Below are positions 55,731 to 64,000 of a stretch of DNA of 64,000 nt, piece by piece. How positions within the stretch are numbered: the stretch's first letter is position 1; each line of letters begins with the position of its first letter. The notes below the pieces were generated by a model that worked only from the letters and a program-made list of their open reading frames with translations, did not search any database and was not told the origin of the DNA. The position numbers and the translations under genes were made by a program. The DNA comes from Paraglaciecola sp. L3A3 (lineage in GTDB: Bacteria; Pseudomonadota; Gammaproteobacteria; Enterobacterales; Alteromonadaceae): assembly GCF_009796765.1 (NCBI RefSeq), contig NZ_CP047023.1, positions 1,471,501 through 1,535,500 on the forward strand, given 5' to 3'.

Positions 55731-57425
55731 CTAGCGTTTTTCATTCGCTTCGTTCTCCTGCGATTCTAATGATGGTTTTGCTTCTTTATCTGCTACTGGA
55801 ATTTCAGCTAATTCAAGTTTTGTTTGTAATGTTTTAATGTGGATAAATGCTTTGTACCATTGCCGCGAAAATTTAGATATCTCGGCCAAACAATCAATTG
55901 ACTCAGACATTTGTGCAATAGAAATTTGCGAACGTGTACCTTCTAGTATCAACTGCGCTTTAAAATCATCATGTTCAGCTTGTAGCTGGGTAAATTGTTG
56001 CTGCAGTAATTCGGTGTTATTGGCTTTCTCTGTACGACTAATAGTAATGAATGTCAGTACACCTGTAATATATTGTTTGAAATGTTTTTGATCTGAGGCA
56101 ATAGCAGGATATTCCAGTTTGTTCAGGTGTTCTGCTAGATGCTCGATTGACGTTATGCAATTGACAAAATATTGGTTTATTCGCATCAAAGCCGCTAAAT
56201 CATCAGTGGTATCTTGGCCTAAAACAGAACCTTGTATATTGACAATAAACTTGGATACTCCAGAACATCGTAGTTTTATGACGTTTATTTCATGTTTAAA
56301 GTCGTGACTTTTAGTGGCGTTCTCGGAGGAGAACTTTACATATAAGGTGATTATTTTGTCGGAAATAGCCAAACTTTCCAATATTAAGGCATTAACTGCA
56401 AGCACTGGAGTTTGCGCTATGGTGTTATCTAAAAATTGCGGGTGAGAGGCGGTTTCTTCCCATGTATGAAATCTGGCTTCTAAAAATGTCGCAAGACGAT
56501 CATTAAAAGGATATATCAATAACACGCCAAGTATATTAAACAGGCTATGAAAAAGGGCTAACGAAATAGCTGGATCTGCATTTAGATTAAAAACTTTAGT
56601 CATTAGTGCGATCAGATAAAACAGCACGGGTAATAAAAGTAAAGCTACCATAGCGGTAGCTGCATTAAATATAACTTGAGCGAGGGCTACTCGTTTGGCG
56701 TTTGATGTCGCGCCAATTGAGGCTAGTAGAGCGGTAGAGGTTGTGCCAATATTCGCCCCAATGACCATAGCGCCCGCCGCATAAACACCAACCATTCCTG
56801 TAGACACTGCGGTGATAGTCAGTGCTATGGATGCACTTGAGCTTTGAGTTAATACAGTCATGATAATGCCAACCAATAGAAAGGTTACAATCCCCATAAT
56901 ACCGTCAGCTTTGAAGCTACTAATATCTAAGGTTTGCACAATCCCATCGAATGCATCTTTAAGAATATCAATACCAATAAAAAATAAGCCAAATCCGACT
57001 AATGCCGTACCAAAAGACGCAGCTCTTCCATGTTGTTTAACTAGCTTGAGTAACATGCCCAAACCCACCATGGGTAATGCAAAAGCATTAATATTTAGAT
57101 TAAACCCCATTAAGGCTACTAACCAACCTGTCATGGTTGTACCAATATTTGCTCCGTAAATTATACCTAAAGCTTGGCGCATACTAATCAGGCCGGCATT
57201 AACAAAACCTAAAGAAGCTACGGTAACTGCGCTGGATGACTGGACTACTGCAGTCATAAAACAGCCAGAATAAATGCCGCGAAGTGGGGTACTGCTCCAT
57301 TTTGATAGGAGTTTTCTAAGTGATGTGCCCGCGGCAAGTTTTAAGCCATCAGTCATCATTCCGATAGCTAATAAAAATAAGCCTAAACCTCCAAAAATAG
57401 TGCCTACTAAGGTTAATGATTCCAC
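55731..57425 (-). CDS. Na+/phosphate cotransporter family protein with PhoU-like tail
   Basis: Membrane protein of 564 residues of the PF02690 (NptA/YjbB) type. Two inverted repeats each hold the signature QSSSA (TAVVQSSSAVTVASLGF; TVLTQSSSASIALTI) with GANIGTT after each. The last ~220 residues are helical, resembling a cytosolic PhoU domain. It should import or export phosphate using sodium. The start is GTG, with AAGGG about ten bases upstream. Its neighbours are der (convergent) and bioA (same strand), without obvious functional link. Confidence 0.88.
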   Translation of the reverse strand: MESLTLVGTIFGGLGLFLLAIGMMTDGLKLAAGTSLRKLLSKWSSTPLRGIYSGCFMTAVVQSSSAVTVASLGFVNAGLISMRQALGIIYGANIGTTMTGWLVALMGFNLNINAFALPMVGLGMLLKLVKQHGRAASFGTALVGFGLFFIGIDILKDAFDGIVQTLDISSFKADGIMGIVTFLLVGIIMTVLTQSSSASIALTITAVSTGMVGVYAAGAMVIGANIGTTSTALLASIGATSNAKRVALAQVIFNAATAMVALLLLPVLFYLIALMTKVFNLNADPAISLALFHSLFNILGVLLIYPFNDRLATFLEARFHTWEETASHPQFLDNTIAQTPVLAVNALILESLAISDKIITLYVKFSSENATKSHDFKHEINVIKLRCSGVSKFIVNIQGSVLGQDTTDDLAALMRINQYFVNCITSIEHLAEHLNKLEYPAIASDQKHFKQYITGVLTFITISRTEKANNTELLQQQFTQLQAEHDDFKAQLILEGTRSQISIAQMSESIDCLAEISKFSRQWYKAFIHIKTLQTKLELAEIPVADKEAKPSLESQENEANEKR

Positions 57426-57555
57426 TTAAGAGTTACCCTTGTATTAATTTGAATATTGATTTTAGTCGAAATAGGTCTTTTTTATGGTTTCTATAATAAA
57501 CATATTTTTATGCTGTAGCAGAATCAATCTTAAACGTTACTCACAACTATTTACT

Positions 57556-58848
57556 TTATTTATTATTTTTTAATGCTTTGTATATAGCACTGGTCAGTTG
57601 TTTTAATTGTGGCTGGCTGATGATATACGGGGGCATAATGTAAACCAGTTTACCGAAGGGGCGGATCCATACGCCTTGTTTGACGAACTCTTTTTGGATT
57701 TCAGCTACATTCACCGCAGATTTGGTTTCTACCACACCTATTGCGCCTAACACTCTGACATCTGCTACTGATTCTAAGTTCTTACAGGGTAATAAATCAT
57801 TTTTCAGTTGTTGTTCGATTTGCGCCACTTGCTGTTGCCAATCACCTTGTTGGATCAGTTTTAAACTGGCATTGGCCACTGCGCAAGCTAGGGCATTTCC
57901 CATAAAAGTGGGGCCGTGCATAAATACACCAGGCTCACCTTGGCATACACCTTGAGCCACGTCTTCTGAACATAAAGTGGCCGCTAGAGTCATATAGCCG
58001 CCAGTTAACGCTTTACCTAAACACATGATATCAGGACTGATATCGGCATGTTCACAGGCAAAGAGTTTACCCGTGCGGCCAAAGCCTGTGGCGATTTCAT
58101 CACAAATAAGCAGTAAGCCGTAATCGTCACATAGTTGGCGACAACGTTTTAAATACTCAGGATGATAAATACGCATGCCGCCAGCATTTTGTACTATAGG
58201 TTCAATGATCAGTGCTGCCAATTCATGATGATGGTTATGAATTAATTCTTCTAAAGATGCGATGTCGTCTTCGTTCCATTGTTTATCAAAACGTGTTTGT
58301 GGGGAAGGAGCAAATATTTGCTGATTCAGAGAATCAGTAAATAAACTATGCATGCCGTTCACTGGGTCGCAAACCGACATAGCAGCGAAAGTGTCGCCGT
58401 GATAACCGTTTCTTGGGGTAATAAACTTATGTTTGTTGCCATTGCCTTGGCAAGCCCAATATTGCAGGGCCATTTTCATCGCTACTTCTACTGATACCGA
58501 GCCAGAGTCTGCTAAAAATACTCTATCTAAACCCGATGGCGTGATATCAATTAATGTACGACATAAATCAATGGCAGGTTGGTGAGTTAAACCGCCAAAC
58601 ATCACATGGGAAAAATCTTGGGTTTGCTCTTGTACTGCTTTATTTAACTCCGGATGGTTGTAACCGTGAATCGCTGTCCACCAAGATGACACGCCATCTA
58701 CTAGTTTTTCACCACTGGCTAAATGAATATAAACACCTTCAGCTTTGACTACTTGATAACAGGGCAGAGGATTAATAGCTGAAGTATAAGGGTGCCAAAT
58801 ATGTTGTTGATCAAAAAGAAGATTTGTTTGTATATTATCTTTGTTCAA
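57556..58848 (-). CDS. bioA: BioA, adenosylmethionine-8-amino-7-oxononanoate aminotransferase
   Basis: PLP-dependent class III aminotransferase of 430 residues; it makes 7,8-diaminopelargonate (DAPA) with SAM as amino donor. IWHPYTS near the start, DGVSSWWTAIHGYNHPEL, and the PLP-lysine context CLGKALTGGYMTLAATL are diagnostic. It is divergent from bioBFCD, with the BirA-like operator in the 114-base gap. Confidence 0.96.
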   Translation of the reverse strand: MNKDNIQTNLLFDQQHIWHPYTSAINPLPCYQVVKAEGVYIHLASGEKLVDGVSSWWTAIHGYNHPELNKAVQEQTQDFSHVMFGGLTHQPAIDLCRTLIDITPSGLDRVFLADSGSVSVEVAMKMALQYWACQGNGNKHKFITPRNGYHGDTFAAMSVCDPVNGMHSLFTDSLNQQIFAPSPQTRFDKQWNEDDIASLEELIHNHHHELAALIIEPIVQNAGGMRIYHPEYLKRCRQLCDDYGLLLICDEIATGFGRTGKLFACEHADISPDIMCLGKALTGGYMTLAATLCSEDVAQGVCQGEPGVFMHGPTFMGNALACAVANASLKLIQQGDWQQQVAQIEQQLKNDLLPCKNLESVADVRVLGAIGVVETKSAVNVAEIQKEFVKQGVWIRPFGKLVYIMPPYIISQPQLKQLTSAIYKALKNNK

Positions 58849-58859
58849 AATTCATCCAG

Positions 58860-58892
58860 ATGTAAATGGTTGTTTTTAAATTAGGTTGACAA
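58860..58892. promoter_or_regulatory. BirA operator and bio promoter region
   Basis: The right arm GGTTGACAA (58884-58892) and left arm ATGTAAATG (58860-58868) are separated by 15 bases, the same geometry as the E. coli bio operator (TTGTAAACC-N15-GGTTTACAA). TTGACA within the right arm could be a -35 for bioB, with a weak TAGACT -10 at 58908-58913. BirA with bound biotinyl-AMP would thus repress bioB, and probably bioA as well. Confidence 0.75.
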
Positions 58893-58962
58893 TGTGGGCC
58901 GGAAACATAGACTAAGCGCGCTCGCTTTGGAAGTAAAGTTTGATAAAAATTAAGGTTTATCT

Positions 58963-60084
58963 ATGTCATCACAATTGTCACAACAATCTGAACCAGTCAA
59001 TTCTAGTTCATCAAATGTCCGTCACGACTGGAGTTTAACAGAAGTTAACGCACTTTTTGCCCTGTCATTTAATGATTTATTGTTTAAGGCTCAATGTGTG
59101 CACAGACAACATTTTGACCCGAATCATGTACAAGTGAGCACCTTGCTTTCAATCAAAACAGGTGCTTGCCCTGAAGATTGTAAATATTGTCCACAAAGCG
59201 CACGTTACGATACAGGCCTAGAAAAAGAACGTTTGTTAGAAATAGAAAAAGTGATCCAACGAGCTCAAGAGGCCAAAATAACGGGCTCAACACGTTTTTG
59301 TATGGGCGCTGCCTGGCGTAATCCTCGTGACAGAGATATGCCTTATGTGATTGACATGGTCAAAGAAGTCAAAAAACTGGGCCTAGAAACCTGTATGACT
59401 TTAGGTATGTTAACCCGCGATCAAGCATTGGCACTAAAACAAGCGGGTTTAGATTATTACAACCATAACCTAGATACCTCACCAGAGTTTTATGGTGATA
59501 TTATTACTACCCGTACATACCAAGATCGACTAGATACTTTGTCTAATGTGCGAAATGCGGGCATGAACGTATGTTCTGGCGGTATAGTAGGTATGGGTGA
59601 AACAGCAGCTGACAGAAGTGGTTTGTTGATGCAACTAGCTAATCTAGAGCAACAACCAGAAAGTGTGCCTATCAATATGTTAGTAAAAGTTAAAGGTACA
59701 CCTATGGAAAATGTCGATGATTTAGATCATTTCGAATTTATTCGGACCATAGCGGTTGCCCGGATCATGATGCCTAAATCTTATGTGCGTTTGTCTGCTG
59801 GCCGCGAAGCCATGAACGAGCAAATGCAAGCTATGTGTTTCTTAGCCGGGGCTAATTCAATTTTTTACGGCTGCAAACTATTAACGACTTCTAATCCTGA
59901 TACCCATGAAGATGTACTCTTGTTTAAAAAATTAGGGATTAATTCACAACAAACCCGTGAATATTCAGACGAAGCTCACGAAGGCGCACTTTTAGAAGAA
60001 ATTGAGAAACTAGCCGAAATGGATAATAAAAATAGTGATAACTTATTTTATGATGCCGCTAGTAAACCTCTAGAAGCGTTATAA
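58963..60084 (+). CDS. bioB: Biotin synthase BioB
   Basis: Radical-SAM enzyme of 373 residues inserting sulfur into dethiobiotin. The 4Fe-4S cysteines are Cys69, Cys73 and Cys76 (CPEDCKYC), and further conserved motifs are [22 protein letters not shown] and RLSAGRE. The first ~20 residues are Ser/Gln-rich and longer than in E. coli. AAGG precedes the ATG. First gene of bioBFCD. Confidence 0.97.
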   Translation: MSSQLSQQSEPVNSSSSNVRHDWSLTEVNALFALSFNDLLFKAQCVHRQHFDPNHVQVSTLLSIKTGACPEDCKYCPQSARYDTGLEKERLLEIEKVIQRAQEAKITGSTRFCMGAAWRNPRDRDMPYVIDMVKEVKKLGLETCMTLGMLTRDQALALKQAGLDYYNHNLDTSPEFYGDIITTRTYQDRLDTLSNVRNAGMNVCSGGIVGMGETAADRSGLLMQLANLEQQPESVPINMLVKVKGTPMENVDDLDHFEFIRTIAVARIMMPKSYVRLSAGREAMNEQMQAMCFLAGANSIFYGCKLLTTSNPDTHEDVLLFKKLGINSQQTREYSDEAHEGALLEEIEKLAEMDNKNSDNLFYDAASKPLEAL

Positions 60085-60109
60085 AAAAATTAGATCAATG
60101 GGAATTGGT

Positions 60110-61300
60110 ATGAGTGCTTTTGGTTTTATTTCAACCGCTTTAGCTGAACGCAGAAGCACTGGCTTATTGCGTCAAAGAAAGATTATTGAATCTGCCCAAG
60201 GTCCTTTAATACAAGTTGATGGTCAGCATTACATTAATTTTTCTAGTAATGACTATTTAGCCATGCGTCGCTCCAATGTTGTTGCTCAAGCTTGGGTAGA
60301 TGGCATAAGTGAGCTAGGAGGGGGAAGTGGCGCTTCATCTCTTGTGACTGGTTATAGTTATGTGCACCAAGCATTAGAAGAATATTTAGCAGCAGAATTA
60401 GGCCGTGAAAAAGTGTTATTGTTTAATTCAGGTTTTGCCGCCAATCAAGCTATTTGCCAAGCGCTGTTTGCCGCTAGCAATAAAGGCTTAATTTTGGCCG
60501 ATAAACTGATACACGCTTCTTTTATTGACGGCGCTCAAGCTTGTGATGCTCAGCTCAAGCGTTTTCGCCACAATGATCTAAACCATCTTCAAACTCTTTT
60601 AGCCAAGGCCGATCCTAAAGACGATATTTTAGTGGCCACTGAAGGAGTATTCAGTATGGATGGCGATCAAGCGCCATTGACTGATATTTTATCTATCACA
60701 GAACATACCCCTGCATGGTTGCTGGTGGATGACGCACATGGTTTTGGCGTGTTAGGTAAAAAAGGTTTAGGTGTGACGGAGTTGCATAATTTGTCACCAC
60801 AACAATTACCGGTATTAATGGCCACCTTTGGTAAAGCAATAGGTACGGCAGGCGCATTTGTTGCTGGTAGTAACAATTTGATTGATTACTTAGTTAATTT
60901 TGCTCGTCATTATATTTACAGTACAGCTATGCCTGCAGCTCAAGCTTACGCCACACTGGCTTGTTTGCAGTCGCAAAAAAGATTACAAAATAAGGACATA
61001 CTGCAGCAACGCATTCAGCAATTTAAGCAGTTAGCCCAAGCTGCTGGATTAGTTTTAATGCCTTCAGACACCGCTATCCAACCTGTATTAATTGGCAACG
61101 CTGAAAAAGCGTTAGAGGCCAGCGAAAGGCTCAAAAAATTAGGAATATGGGTGTCGGCGATACGTTATCCAACTGTGCCTAAAAATACCGACCGTTTACG
61201 TATCACCTTAAGCGCAGGGCATGAAGAACAAGATATTCAAGCTTTGGTAGATGCTTTGCAATTAACTTTACAGTCCACCCAGAAAAGTACTAAAGCATAA
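60110..61300 (+). CDS. bioF: 8-amino-7-oxononanoate synthase BioF
   Basis: PLP-dependent alpha-oxoamine synthase of ~396 residues; condenses pimeloyl-ACP with alanine. NFSSNDYLAMR, GSGASSLVTGYSYVHQALE, LLVDDAHGFGVLG and the PLP lysine in ATFGKAIGTAGAFV are present. An ATG at 60098 opens the frame, but the one at 60110 has GGGA upstream and better matches the family. Its stop overlaps the bioC start by one base. Confidence 0.96.
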   Translation: MSAFGFISTALAERRSTGLLRQRKIIESAQGPLIQVDGQHYINFSSNDYLAMRRSNVVAQAWVDGISELGGGSGASSLVTGYSYVHQALEEYLAAELGREKVLLFNSGFAANQAICQALFAASNKGLILADKLIHASFIDGAQACDAQLKRFRHNDLNHLQTLLAKADPKDDILVATEGVFSMDGDQAPLTDILSITEHTPAWLLVDDAHGFGVLGKKGLGVTELHNLSPQQLPVLMATFGKAIGTAGAFVAGSNNLIDYLVNFARHYIYSTAMPAAQAYATLACLQSQKRLQNKDILQQRIQQFKQLAQAAGLVLMPSDTAIQPVLIGNAEKALEASERLKKLGIWVSAIRYPTVPKNTDRLRITLSAGHEEQDIQALVDALQLTLQSTQKSTKA

Positions 61301-62109
61301 TGTCGGTATCTGCACAGTTAACATGTCACAAATCACGTATTGCTCAACAATTTAGTCGTGCTGCCAAGTCTTACGATTCAGCAGCTGATGTGCAGCAAAA
61401 AATAGCTCAAGATGCCATGGCGCTTTTGTCTGCTGGCGGTCACAATCTATTAGACATAGGTTGTGGCACTGGGCGTAATATTCCGTTGTTAGCAGCTAAG
61501 TCTCACCGAATATATGGGCTAGATTTAGCCTTTGGTATGTTGTCTTATGCACAACAGAACAAGCAAATAAAAGATAAAAATGTTCACTGGTTACAAGGTG
61601 ATGCAGAACATTTACCTTTAGCTAGTCAATCGGTAGATCGCGTTTTTTCATCTATGGTGTTGCAATGGTGTCATCATCCTGAATTAGTGGTCGCTGAAAT
61701 AAATCGTGTATTGAGTTCTGGCTCTGAGGCTGTTTTAGCCATTATGTGTGACGGCTCTTTTACTCAGTTGAATCATAGCTGGCAACAGTTAGATAATATT
61801 AAACATGTGAATGACTTTGCTAGTGCCCAAATTTGGCATGAGGCTGCATTGAAGCAAGGTTTACAAGTACAACTAAGCACTAAGAAATATGACACTTGGT
61901 ATGCTAACCTTAGGCAATTATTAGCCTCGATTAAATGTATTGGTGCTAATATTGTTTTACCTAATGAACAGACTCAGTTAGTTGTGCAAAAACCATTCAA
62001 TCGCCATATCTTGCAAAACCTTGAAACAGTTTACCAAGAATTATTTGCCGAAAATACGCAACTTCCTCTGACTTATCAGGTCTGTTTGTTACATTGTATA
62101 AAACCCTAA
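61300..62109 (+). CDS. bioC: Malonyl-ACP O-methyltransferase BioC
   Basis: SAM-dependent methyltransferase of 269 residues that caps malonyl-ACP so it can enter fatty-acid synthesis on the way to pimelate. SAM motif LLDIGCGTGRNIPLLA (~49), DLAFGMLSYAQQ and MVLQWCHHPE are typical. RIAQQFSRAAKSYDSAADVQQ is the usual BioC start. Coupled to bioF by TAATG. No bioH is seen in the window. Confidence 0.93.
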   Translation: MSVSAQLTCHKSRIAQQFSRAAKSYDSAADVQQKIAQDAMALLSAGGHNLLDIGCGTGRNIPLLAAKSHRIYGLDLAFGMLSYAQQNKQIKDKNVHWLQGDAEHLPLASQSVDRVFSSMVLQWCHHPELVVAEINRVLSSGSEAVLAIMCDGSFTQLNHSWQQLDNIKHVNDFASAQIWHEAALKQGLQVQLSTKKYDTWYANLRQLLASIKCIGANIVLPNEQTQLVVQKPFNRHILQNLETVYQELFAENTQLPLTYQVCLLHCIKP

Positions 62110-62128
62110 ATTTAAGAATAGGATTAAT

Positions 62129-62875
62129 ATGGGACAGCTAACAGAAAGTAATCGTGCATTTTTTGTCACAGGTACAGATACCGAAATTGGTAAAACTTTT
62201 ATTAGTAAAGGTTTGTTGCTGGCGTTAAATGAAAAAGGTTACTCGACTGCGGCTTATAAACCTATTGCTGCTGGCTGTGATAAAACTATTGATGGTTTGC
62301 GAAATGAGGATGCATTAATTTTGCAACAATACGCCAGTATTGAATTGCAATATGAAGAGGTAAATCCCATTGCTTTTGAAGCACCCATTGCCCCGCATTT
62401 AGCTTTAAAAGCCAATGCTGGTGAAGATGATGTACATTTTATTTCTATCGACAAAATTCGTGAAGGTTTTGTACATTTGGTACAAAAAGAAGCAAACGTG
62501 ATTGTTATCGAAGGTGCGGGTGGATGGCGATTACCTTTAGGGGGAAGTTATCAAGGACGTGCTAGGTATTTGTCTGAGTTTGTGGCGGCGCAAAATTTGT
62601 CGGTTATTTTAGTAGTTGGCATGCGTTTAGGTTGTTTAAATCATGCAGTATTAACTGCCGAAGCAATTCGTAATGATGGACTGAAAATAGCAGGCTGGGT
62701 GGCCAATCAGATTGATTCGAATATGGCATTGATCGACGAAAATATTGACAGTTTAAAAAGTCTTATTGATGCGCCATTTTTGGGGAATGTACCGAGATTG
62801 GCAGATCCAGAACACGCAGGGAAATACTTAGATTTACAAGCCTTAGGTTTTCGTCAGCATGAGTTAACAGACTAA
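62129..62875 (+). CDS. bioD: Dethiobiotin synthetase BioD
   Basis: ATP-dependent carboxylase of 248 residues forming the ureido ring of dethiobiotin. The P-loop is FVTGTDTEIGKTF (~15), KPIAAGC and VIEGAGGWRLPL are the substrate-binding motifs. Last gene of the bio operon, 19 bases after bioC. No clear terminator hairpin directly follows. Confidence 0.95.
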   Translation: MGQLTESNRAFFVTGTDTEIGKTFISKGLLLALNEKGYSTAAYKPIAAGCDKTIDGLRNEDALILQQYASIELQYEEVNPIAFEAPIAPHLALKANAGEDDVHFISIDKIREGFVHLVQKEANVIVIEGAGGWRLPLGGSYQGRARYLSEFVAAQNLSVILVVGMRLGCLNHAVLTAEAIRNDGLKIAGWVANQIDSNMALIDENIDSLKSLIDAPFLGNVPRLADPEHAGKYLDLQALGFRQHELTD

Positions 62876-63770
62876 ATTGCAATGATTGACCATCAAAATG
62901 ATGCGGCTTGAGCAACTTCTTAAGTAGTCAAAATTATAAAAAACAGCTCAAATATTGTGTATATTTTATTGCTAATATCTTTTTGCCTTGAAATACCACA
63001 GCAGGCAAATGGCCTTTTAACTGTAATGTATTCTCCTTCAGTAAGAGGGCACTTCCTTCTCTAATACCTATGACTGACATCTATGGATGTAAAGAACAAA
63101 ATTCTTGAATACGTTCAGCACGAGTTTCGCCATTATGCCCTGGTGGCTAATAATCTTTATAGTGAGGATTAATACCAATCAGTATTGAAACGTAGCCACT
63201 CAGCGAGAGTTTACATGCGCTTAATCAAGGCGCTAGAATGAATCTTTTTATTAAAAAAGAGCCAGTGCTCTTTCGAGTTTGAGCAACACTGAGTAAGCGC
63301 ATTGAAAACTCGCCTGAAAGGAATGTCCCAGCAGATTTTTCCCTGCGTTCTCGGTATTTGAAAGGGGACAACCATTCCTGCACAAAAATGTCTGGAACAT
63401 TTTTGAACAGCTCCGCTGGCTTAAGCGAAAGGCAGGATGCCTGAAGTACACCGAGGCCTTGTTCAAAAACCGCTGGATGCATTCTGAGAGGTCACTTATC
63501 AATGCGGATTGTCGTACGTAATAACGTGTTATTGCTAGACAATCCAACGCCGTTAGGTACAAAAAGAGCGTTATCGAGAGGTTCGGTTTATTCAGTATTC
63601 AGGTTACTTAACATTAAAACTCGCATTGGCACTTTCAAATTAACGTATTTCGTGAACATATAATAATAACAAACTTGCTTACTCTTTTCTTATTCGTATT
63701 AATGGGAATTGCCAGTAGAGACAGATACAATACCTTGGATGTAATAAGAATATAATGAGTAGGATAACTA
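62876..63770. other. 895-base gene-free region
   Basis: No credible protein gene. The first ~290 bases are A+T-rich with nothing recognisable. From about 63166 to 63560 lies a structured element annotated separately. The rest (63560-63770) leads to the promoter of the phosphatase gene; a TATAAT at 63751-63756 close to its start is a weak -10 candidate. Confidence 0.6.
63166..63560. repeat. Hairpin-rich non-coding element, probably a dispersed repeat
   Basis: Several perfect stems follow each other: AAAGAGC/GCTCTTT (63256-63273), CGAGTTT/AAACTCG (63274-63280 with 63306-63312), AGGAATG/CATTCCT (across ~50 bases), AAAAATGT/ACATTTTT (63384-63404), AGGCA/TGCCT, and GGATTGTC/GACAATCC (63506-63545) with AATAAC/GTTATT inside. 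The upper end has AATACCAAT, and an imperfect inverted match (13 of 17) lies at 63689-63705. Minus-strand ORFs through it look spurious. A dispersed repeat, MITE-like element or structured RNA are the options. Confidence 0.5.
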
Positions 63771-64000
63771 ATGGCAGCTAACAAAGTTTCGGTGTTGTTT
63801 GTATGTTTAGGAAATATTTGTCGCTCGCCGAGTGCAGAAGCTGTGTTTAAACATAAAGCTAAAGAGCTTGGTTTCGATGTTATTGTGGACTCGGCGGGAA
63901 CCGCCGGTTATCACAAAGGTGCCGCGCCAGACAAACGTTCTCAAGAAGTCGGCCAAGAAAGAGGCTACAGCTTCAAGGGCTTAAAATGTCGTCGAGTAGA
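63771..64000 (+). CDS. Low-molecular-weight protein-tyrosine phosphatase (3' end missing)
   Basis: The first 76 codons are in the window. The P-loop CLGNICRS (nucleophile Cys12, the C-x5-R motif) and the following PSAEAVFKHKA, DSAGTAGYHKG and APDKRSQEV match the LMW phosphotyrosine phosphatase family (Wzb/YfkJ type). Such enzymes dephosphorylate BY-kinases in exopolysaccharide synthesis or act more widely. TAGGA precedes the ATG. The context to the right is not visible, so a capsule role cannot be judged. Confidence 0.92.
   Translation, partial: MAANKVSVLFVCLGNICRSPSAEAVFKHKAKELGFDVIVDSAGTAGYHKGAAPDKRSQEVGQERGYSFKGLKCRRV

Noticed and set aside
63225..63562. Two overlapping minus-strand ORFs (85 and 103 codons)
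   Set aside because: They run through a hairpin-rich element in different frames with no ribosome-binding site; more likely incidental to a non-coding repeat.

Overview
The window is a chromosomal segment (about 40% G+C by eye) of a marine gammaproteobacterium of the order Alteromonadales. A Paraglaciecola/Glaciecola-like member of the Alteromonadaceae is the best guess. Pointers are the sulfatase and GH2 glycosidase cluster, the PrsK/PrsR pair of the XrtA/PEP-CTERM system, the DUF5062 and DUF1415 proteins, the LysM-tailed PilW, and the gammaproteobacterial orders tig-clpP-clpX-lon-hupB-ppiD and ndk-rlmN-pilW-rodZ-ispG-hisS-yfgM-bamB-der.

Bases 1-14000 are the right-hand part of a sulfated-polysaccharide utilisation locus. 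It holds the 3' end of one GH2 glycosidase, a complete secreted GH2 beta-galactosidase, and four sulfatases from different branches of family S1 (active-site motifs CQASR, CMASR, CTPSR, CSPSR). A TauE/SafE-type exporter and an Aer-like PAS chemoreceptor sit among them. A sulfated galactan is a reasonable substrate guess, but the sequence does not prove it. A porin (14.5 kb) and OxyR (15.5 kb) follow.

Bases 16500-20300 form a three-gene operon on the minus strand: an OprC/NosA-type copper TonB receptor with its CxxxM and HxM copper ligands and a Met/Asp-rich insertion, then a RegB-like redox sensor kinase and a RegA-like response regulator. A stand-alone KAS III enzyme, PrsK/PrsR, two DUF1566 proteins, a YggN-family protein and an AhpA/YtjB-family protein lead to a four-gene Gld-like ABC transporter operon (29.2-33.8 kb). 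folD and a DUF1415 gene are on the opposite strand.

From 35 kb on the window is housekeeping. A tRNA operon (Pro-Arg-His-Leu) has a near-consensus promoter with a G+C-rich discriminator. The proteostasis block tig-clpP-clpX-lon-hupB-ppiD includes a sigma32-like promoter before lon. Next come ndk, rlmN-pilW-rodZ-ispG, hisS-yfgM-bamB and der, then a Na+/phosphate cotransporter. The biotin genes are bioA divergent from bioBFCD with a BirA-like operator between them. An 895-base gap with a structured, probably repetitive non-coding element precedes a low-molecular-weight tyrosine phosphatase cut by the window end.

Odd items are a degenerate repeat family in intergenic spaces (11.9, 14.2 and 55.6 kb) with a perfect 16-bp inverted repeat, the hairpin-rich element at 63.2-63.6 kb, and a short membrane protein gene (45.3 kb). 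No CRISPR array, prophage or intact insertion sequence was seen.
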